Origin: Nostoc sp. CHAB 5715
Lineage (GTDB): Bacteria; Cyanobacteriota; Cyanobacteriia; Cyanobacteriales; Nostocaceae
NCBI RefSeq assembly: GCF_020829685.1
Contig: NZ_JAIVFR010000128.1
Coordinates: forward strand, 1 to 10,508
Direction: 5' to 3'
Length of the DNA: 10,508 nucleotides
Shown: piece after piece, positions 6,788 to 10,508 of the stretch
How the letters are laid out: each line of letters opens with the position of its first letter
Position numbering within the stretch: position 1 is the stretch's first letter
The notes under the pieces: generated by a model
Databases searched by the model: none
What the model was told of the DNA's origin: nothing
The model's input: the letters and a program-made list of their open reading frames with translations, nothing else
Translations under genes and position numbers: made by a program

Positions 6788-9700
6788 TTACAAGTTCACA
6801 TCTTGTTGCTGATACAGGTAAAAATAATGACCTTTAGCAGCCATTAATTCTTGATGGCTACCTTGTTCTATAACCCTGCTATTATCCATCACTACGATCA
6901 TGTCTGCATTACTTACAGTGTTCAGCCGATGGGTAATAAAAAATACTGTATCACCCTTGAATGCTTTGGCTAAATTGAGACATATTTGCCGTTCTGTGGG
7001 ATAATCTAATGCGCTGGTTGCTTCATCTAAAACCAGTAATTTTGGTCGTTGTAAAACAGAGCGAGCGATCGCAATTCTTTGTCGTTGTCCACCTGAAAGT
7101 GCAGAACCCCGTTCTCCTACCCGCGTGTTGTAACCGTTGGGTAAGTTCATGATAAATTCGTGGGCGCACGCAACCTGAGCCGCTTCGATAATTTCTTCGG
7201 TTGTTGCATCGGGATTGGTTAGGGCAATATTTTCTTGAACGCTACCGTCAAACAACAACGTTTCTTGGGGAACTACACCAATTTGTCGTCGTAGTGAATA
7301 GAGTTCCACTTTGGCAATATCATAACCATCAATCAAAATTCTGCCGGACTCAGTTTCGTAAAGTCTCAGCAGTAACTTCATCATCGTACTTTTACCAGAT
7401 CCACTTTGTCCGACAATGCCGACAAATTTCCCTGGCTCAAATTCGAGGTTGACATTAGAAAGTTGCATAGGCCCACTTGTGCCAAAACGGAAGGAAACAT
7501 TTTCGTATTTCACTGCTCCCTTAATCGTAGGTAAGGGTATATTGTAGCGGTCTGTTTCTGCTTCTTGTGGGGTATCGACAATATCGCTTAAACGCTCTAG
7601 GGACAAGGCTGTTTCTTGGAAGCTTTGCCAGAGTTGAGCTAAACGCAATATTGGGCTGGTGACGTAACCCGATATAATTCTAAAGGCAATTAATTCGCCT
7701 AAAGTCAATTCTCCTTGGAGTACTAAATAAGCTCCTACCCACAAAACTAGTAAGCTGCTGAGTTTGTTGAGAAAGTTGCTGGTAGAGTTAGCGAGGGTGG
7801 AAGTGACAACTGTTTTAAAACCAGCAGCGACAAACCGAGCGTAACGCTCTTGCCAAGAAAAACGCGATCGCAATTCGATATTTTGCGCTTTTACGGTTTG
7901 AATTCCTGACATCACCTCTACTAAATAAGATTGAGTTTCGGCGTTGCGTTCGGCTTTGGCACGTAACTGTCTACTAATGGTGGGAGAAGCAACTAAGGTG
8001 ATAATTACAAATACTGGAATTGTGCTTAAGCCTATTAAGGTAAGTTCCCAACTGTAAATCAGCATCACACCGATATAGACCAGGGAGAATAGAGCATCTA
8101 ACCCGACTGTTAAGGCAGTACCAGTCAAGAATTGGCGGATATTTTCTAATTCGTTGATGCGAGTGGAAAGTTCACCCACCGGTCGGCGTTCAAAGTAGCG
8201 CAGTGGTAAACGTAATAAGTGGTCAATAATTTGCGACCCTAAACCCATATCGATCCGGTTAGTAGTATCGACAAATAAGTAGGTTCGTAAAGTAGTCAGT
8301 ACTGCTTCAAATAGTCCGACTACTAAGAGCAAAATCCCCAAAATATGTAGTGTGCCAATACTATTTTGAGTGATAACTTTGTCGATAATTAACTGAACCA
8401 CCAGAGGATTCGCCAATGCTGCCAACTGCACGAAAAAGGAAGCGATAAAGACCTCTATCAAAACTCGCCGATGGCGTGACAAATAGGGTATAAACCACCG
8501 TAAACTAAAACGTTCTTGCGGCGTTTGATTGGTAGCAGTCAGCAATAATACTTTAACTTTGGGCGGAAAGTCGGTTGGGTCAACATCTAATTGTTCAACC
8601 AATTGAGCGGGTTTGCAGCGCACAATGCCTTTGGATGGAACACCCACAACTACGGTATTTGCATCCACTTCATATAAAACGGCAAAATTATCACCATAAC
8701 GAATCAGCGCTGGTGTCGGAATGCGCGTCACTGAGGCGATTGGTAGCTCTATCAACTGCGCTTTAAGTCCGATTAACTCTGCCAGGTAAGCAGTAACTTG
8801 AAACGATATAGTACCCTGACGTTTGACTTGCTCAGTTAAGATGCGACGAACCACTTCTCGACGAAACGGCATTTCTAGGTGCTTCGCAATCATTTGGAAG
8901 CAGGCGAAGGCTGTATTTAATTCTCCCTTACCACTAAAAAATGGGTATTTTTGTTTTGACGAACTCTTTGAGGTTGGGGGGGCTGTCTGGGTAACTATTT
9001 CGGTTGATGCGTAGGGAATATCTAATTCTTCTTGGCTATCTGATTTAGTGTTACTTACCGCAAGTACTATCTCATGACTATCTTCCAATATCAAATCTGA
9101 CGGATGTATACCAACCAACCGTGCGGGATTTTGACTTATGACTTGGATATTGTCTCTGTCATTGTCCGATTCTATGCGATCGCCAGGTGAGAAATTCGTT
9201 ACTGTGCCTCCGCCACTCAAAAACCAGACCCTTTCGCTATCGAGTTGGTTGAGTGGAGTTGCCCCGGGAGGGAGGTAATGTATTTTCGCCTGTGGTAAGG
9301 CATTTTCTGCCACTTCTTTAAAATTTAAAGTAGCGAGCGGTTGCTGTTTCCAATATGAGCTGAGAATATCGAAAACTTCGATTAAATAGCTGCGGTTCTT
9401 GCGAACATTGGCAAAAGCTGGGTATAAACCCAAAAAGCTAAAATATGCCGATGCACTCAAGGTTAAACATACTACTTCGGTGGAGGCGATCGCTGTTTCA
9501 CAGGCGACATCGCGCAACAAACCAATTTCGCCAATAATTTCCCCTGGTTGCAGCAATTTTAGGGTAATTGGCATTTGCGTCTGGGGGTCATATCCCAACA
9601 GGCGCACTTGTCCCTCATAAATGATCGTGATGTGTTCCGGGAGACTTTCTTTACCGATGATTTTCTGACCTATCCGATAGCGCCAAGCTTGCACCTGTTC

Positions 9701-9790
9701 TGATAGGTTAGCGATCGCTGCATCTGGTAAGTGATCAAACCCTTCTAGGGTGGTAACAAATTCGAGGAAACTGTTCTTAATATAAGTCAT
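6788..9790 (-). CDS. Type I secretion ABC transporter with cNMP-binding-like and inactive C39-like domains
   Basis: A 1000-residue fused permease/ATPase counted from the ATG at 9790; a TTG at 9799 would add three residues and neither start has a clear ribosome binding site. Domains in order: a cyclic-nucleotide-binding-like jelly roll (about 18-135, GEIIGEIGLL); a second, weaker jelly-roll-like stretch (about 165-235, FLSGGGTVTNFSPGD); a C39-like peptidase domain (about 283-402); a six-helix membrane domain (about 440-720); and an ATPase domain with Walker A GQSGSGKST (794-802), Q-loop Gln842, signature LSGGQ (898-902), Walker B LLVLDEA (918-924) and H-loop His954. The ATPase motifs are intact. 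In the C39-like domain the Cys, His and Asp positions read Thr293, Asn368 and Val384, so it should bind rather than cut substrate, as in HlyB. The usual cNMP phosphate-binding Arg reads Cys97. The HlyD-type partner is next downstream. The exported substrate is unknown. Confidence 0.92.
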   Translation of the reverse strand: MTYIKNSFLEFVTTLEGFDHLPDAAIANLSEQVQAWRYRIGQKIIGKESLPEHITIIYEGQVRLLGYDPQTQMPITLKLLQPGEIIGEIGLLRDVACETAIASTEVVCLTLSASAYFSFLGLYPAFANVRKNRSYLIEVFDILSSYWKQQPLATLNFKEVAENALPQAKIHYLPPGATPLNQLDSERVWFLSGGGTVTNFSPGDRIESDNDRDNIQVISQNPARLVGIHPSDLILEDSHEIVLAVSNTKSDSQEELDIPYASTEIVTQTAPPTSKSSSKQKYPFFSGKGELNTAFACFQMIAKHLEMPFRREVVRRILTEQVKRQGTISFQVTAYLAELIGLKAQLIELPIASVTRIPTPALIRYGDNFAVLYEVDANTVVVGVPSKGIVRCKPAQLVEQLDVDPTDFPPKVKVLLLTATNQTPQERFSLRWFIPYLSRHRRVLIEVFIASFFVQLAALANPLVVQLIIDKVITQNSIGTLHILGILLLVVGLFEAVLTTLRTYLFVDTTNRIDMGLGSQIIDHLLRLPLRYFERRPVGELSTRINELENIRQFLTGTALTVGLDALFSLVYIGVMLIYSWELTLIGLSTIPVFVIITLVASPTISRQLRAKAERNAETQSYLVEVMSGIQTVKAQNIELRSRFSWQERYARFVAAGFKTVVTSTLANSTSNFLNKLSSLLVLWVGAYLVLQGELTLGELIAFRIISGYVTSPILRLAQLWQSFQETALSLERLSDIVDTPQEAETDRYNIPLPTIKGAVKYENVSFRFGTSGPMQLSNVNLEFEPGKFVGIVGQSGSGKSTMMKLLLRLYETESGRILIDGYDIAKVELYSLRRQIGVVPQETLLFDGSVQENIALTNPDATTEEIIEAAQVACAHEFIMNLPNGYNTRVGERGSALSGGQRQRIAIARSVLQRPKLLVLDEATSALDYPTERQICLNLAKAFKGDTVFFITHRLNTVSNADMIVVMDNSRVIEQGSHQELMAAKGHYFYLYQQQDVNL

Positions 9791-10410
9791 ATAAAACAAG
9801 TAAAAGTGAGGAATTAAGCCGAAAACATTAGGGAGTATTTCTTACTAACAGTGGCAGTGTTGGCTTTTTTGCTACTAGTGGCAAAACTTTTGTGCAATTC
9901 CGGTGTCTAAATATGTAAAAGTACAGAGGGGAGGTTCGTCTAATTGCAGCCCTGTATTTATATCACACAGTTACAATTGTTAGGTGTTTTTCAAAATAAA
10001 GTAAAGTGTAAATACATTGAGGATAAGTTATCACTTGCTTAACGTCGTATAATTTATACAAATTTAAATTCAGTAATTAGCATTGCAATTATGTAAAATC
10101 GATACTCATCATCAAACTAAGACACATAAACGCAGTTATTAAATTTAGCGTCGCTCATTCGCTCATTATTTATGATAATCAACATGAAACTATCACAGAT
10201 GCTTTTTTAAGTAAATACCCTAATTAAGAATTATGTAATAAAAAAAACTTTAAATTTCTGAACTATTTTTTACAAATTCTTATAGGGATTGACAGTCTCA
10301 CTGATGGCAAAGACGGTAAGCTTTCCTTAGTAAACACCGATATGCCGGATTTCTGAAAGAATTATCCATCACTTTTTTGCTAGCTTAATTTAGAGGATGT
10401 TTTAAAAGTT
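9791..10410. other. AT-rich gene-free region upstream of the transporter
   Basis: No reading frame of believable length or family was found on either strand, and no tRNA-like cloverleaf was noticed. It presumably holds the minus-strand promoter of the transporter gene. TATAAA-like and TATAAT-like hexamers occur (for example near 9958 and 10048) but none has a convincing -35 at proper spacing. Confidence 0.5.
9867..9886. promoter_or_regulatory. Near-perfect 20-bp palindrome upstream of the transporter
   Basis: TTTTGCTACTAGTGGCAAAA is its own reverse complement except at one symmetric pair, with ACTAGT at the centre. It lies about 77 bases upstream of the transporter ATG. Dyad symmetry at this place fits a dimeric repressor or activator site. 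No regulator family could be matched to it. Confidence 0.4.
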
Positions 10411-10414
10411 TTGG

Positions 10415-10499
10415 GCGAATATAATTCGCTACTACACTAGCATTGTCCACCTCCGTGGACTAACACAAAATCAAGGATTTCAAACCCACGGAGGTGGGT
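10415..10499. repeat. Cluster of three hairpins at right edge, likely dispersed repeat
   Basis: GCGAAT (10415-10420) pairs with ATTCGC (10424-10429). GTCCAC (10445-10450) pairs with GTGGAC (10455-10460). ACCCAC (10484-10489) pairs with GTGGGT (10494-10499). The second and third hairpins also contain exact reverse-complement 12-mers, CCACCTCCGTGG (10447-10458) and CCACGGAGGTGG (10486-10497), so alternative folds exist. The block resembles hairpin-rich extragenic repeats and insertion-sequence borders that I associate with filamentous cyanobacteria. It may continue beyond the window. Confidence 0.55.
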
Positions 10500-10508
10500 A
10501 AAGTCTCG

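Noticed and set aside
9948..9970. Minus-strand promoter with a TATAAA-like -10 upstream of the transporter
   Set aside because: No acceptable -35 at 16-18 bases, and such hexamers are common in AT-rich DNA.
9999..10018. Possible NtcA-type site GTA...TAC upstream of the transporter
   Set aside because: The half-sites are nine bases apart instead of the required eight, and no -10 element lies at the expected distance.

Overview
The window looks like a piece of a filamentous, heterocyst-type (Nostocales-like) cyanobacterial chromosome. The octamer GCGATCGC (HIP1) occurs 14 times in 10.5 kb, against roughly 0.16 expected by chance at even base composition. The intergenic gaps carry short tandem heptamer repeats (ATTGGGC, AAAATCY) and small hairpin or MITE-like dispersed repeats, both familiar from these genomes. 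The genus assignment is inference.

Layout. 1-395: gene-free leader with two terminator-like hairpins, an EcoRI-site-bearing inverted repeat and a stem-loop. 396-1796 (+): alpha/beta-hydrolase-like protein with a nucleophile elbow and a large acidic insert. 1949-3631 (+): gingipain/caspase-like (clan CD, C25-like) cysteine peptidase with a visible His/Cys pair and no signal peptide. 3631-3850: heptamer array followed by ten copies of a 9-bp unit and a pyrimidine-rich tail. 3863-4531 (+): purQ. 4532-4942: a 123-bp MITE-like palindrome with an 8-bp flanking duplication, then further small hairpin repeats. 4943-6511 (-): HlyD-type membrane fusion protein. 6512-6787: AAAATCY heptamers abutting the HlyD start, plus an inverted relative of the 3631-3850 repeat. 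6788-9790 (-): a 1000-residue type I secretion ABC transporter with an N-terminal cyclic-nucleotide-binding-like domain and a C39-like domain that has lost its catalytic residues. 9791-10508: AT-rich gene-free region with a near-palindrome upstream of the transporter and a cluster of hairpins at the right edge.

How the genes may work together. The two minus-strand genes encode the inner-membrane ATPase/permease and the periplasmic adaptor of a type I secretion or efflux system. The outer-membrane TolC-like partner and any substrate are not in the window. PurQ is purine biosynthesis and is probably unrelated to its neighbours. The most intriguing pair is the hydrolase followed by the cytoplasmic gingipain-like peptidase. 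It may be a protease-plus-effector module in which the peptidase acts on or with the hydrolase, but that link rests only on adjacency and domain logic. No CRISPR array, tRNA, rRNA or transposase gene was seen.
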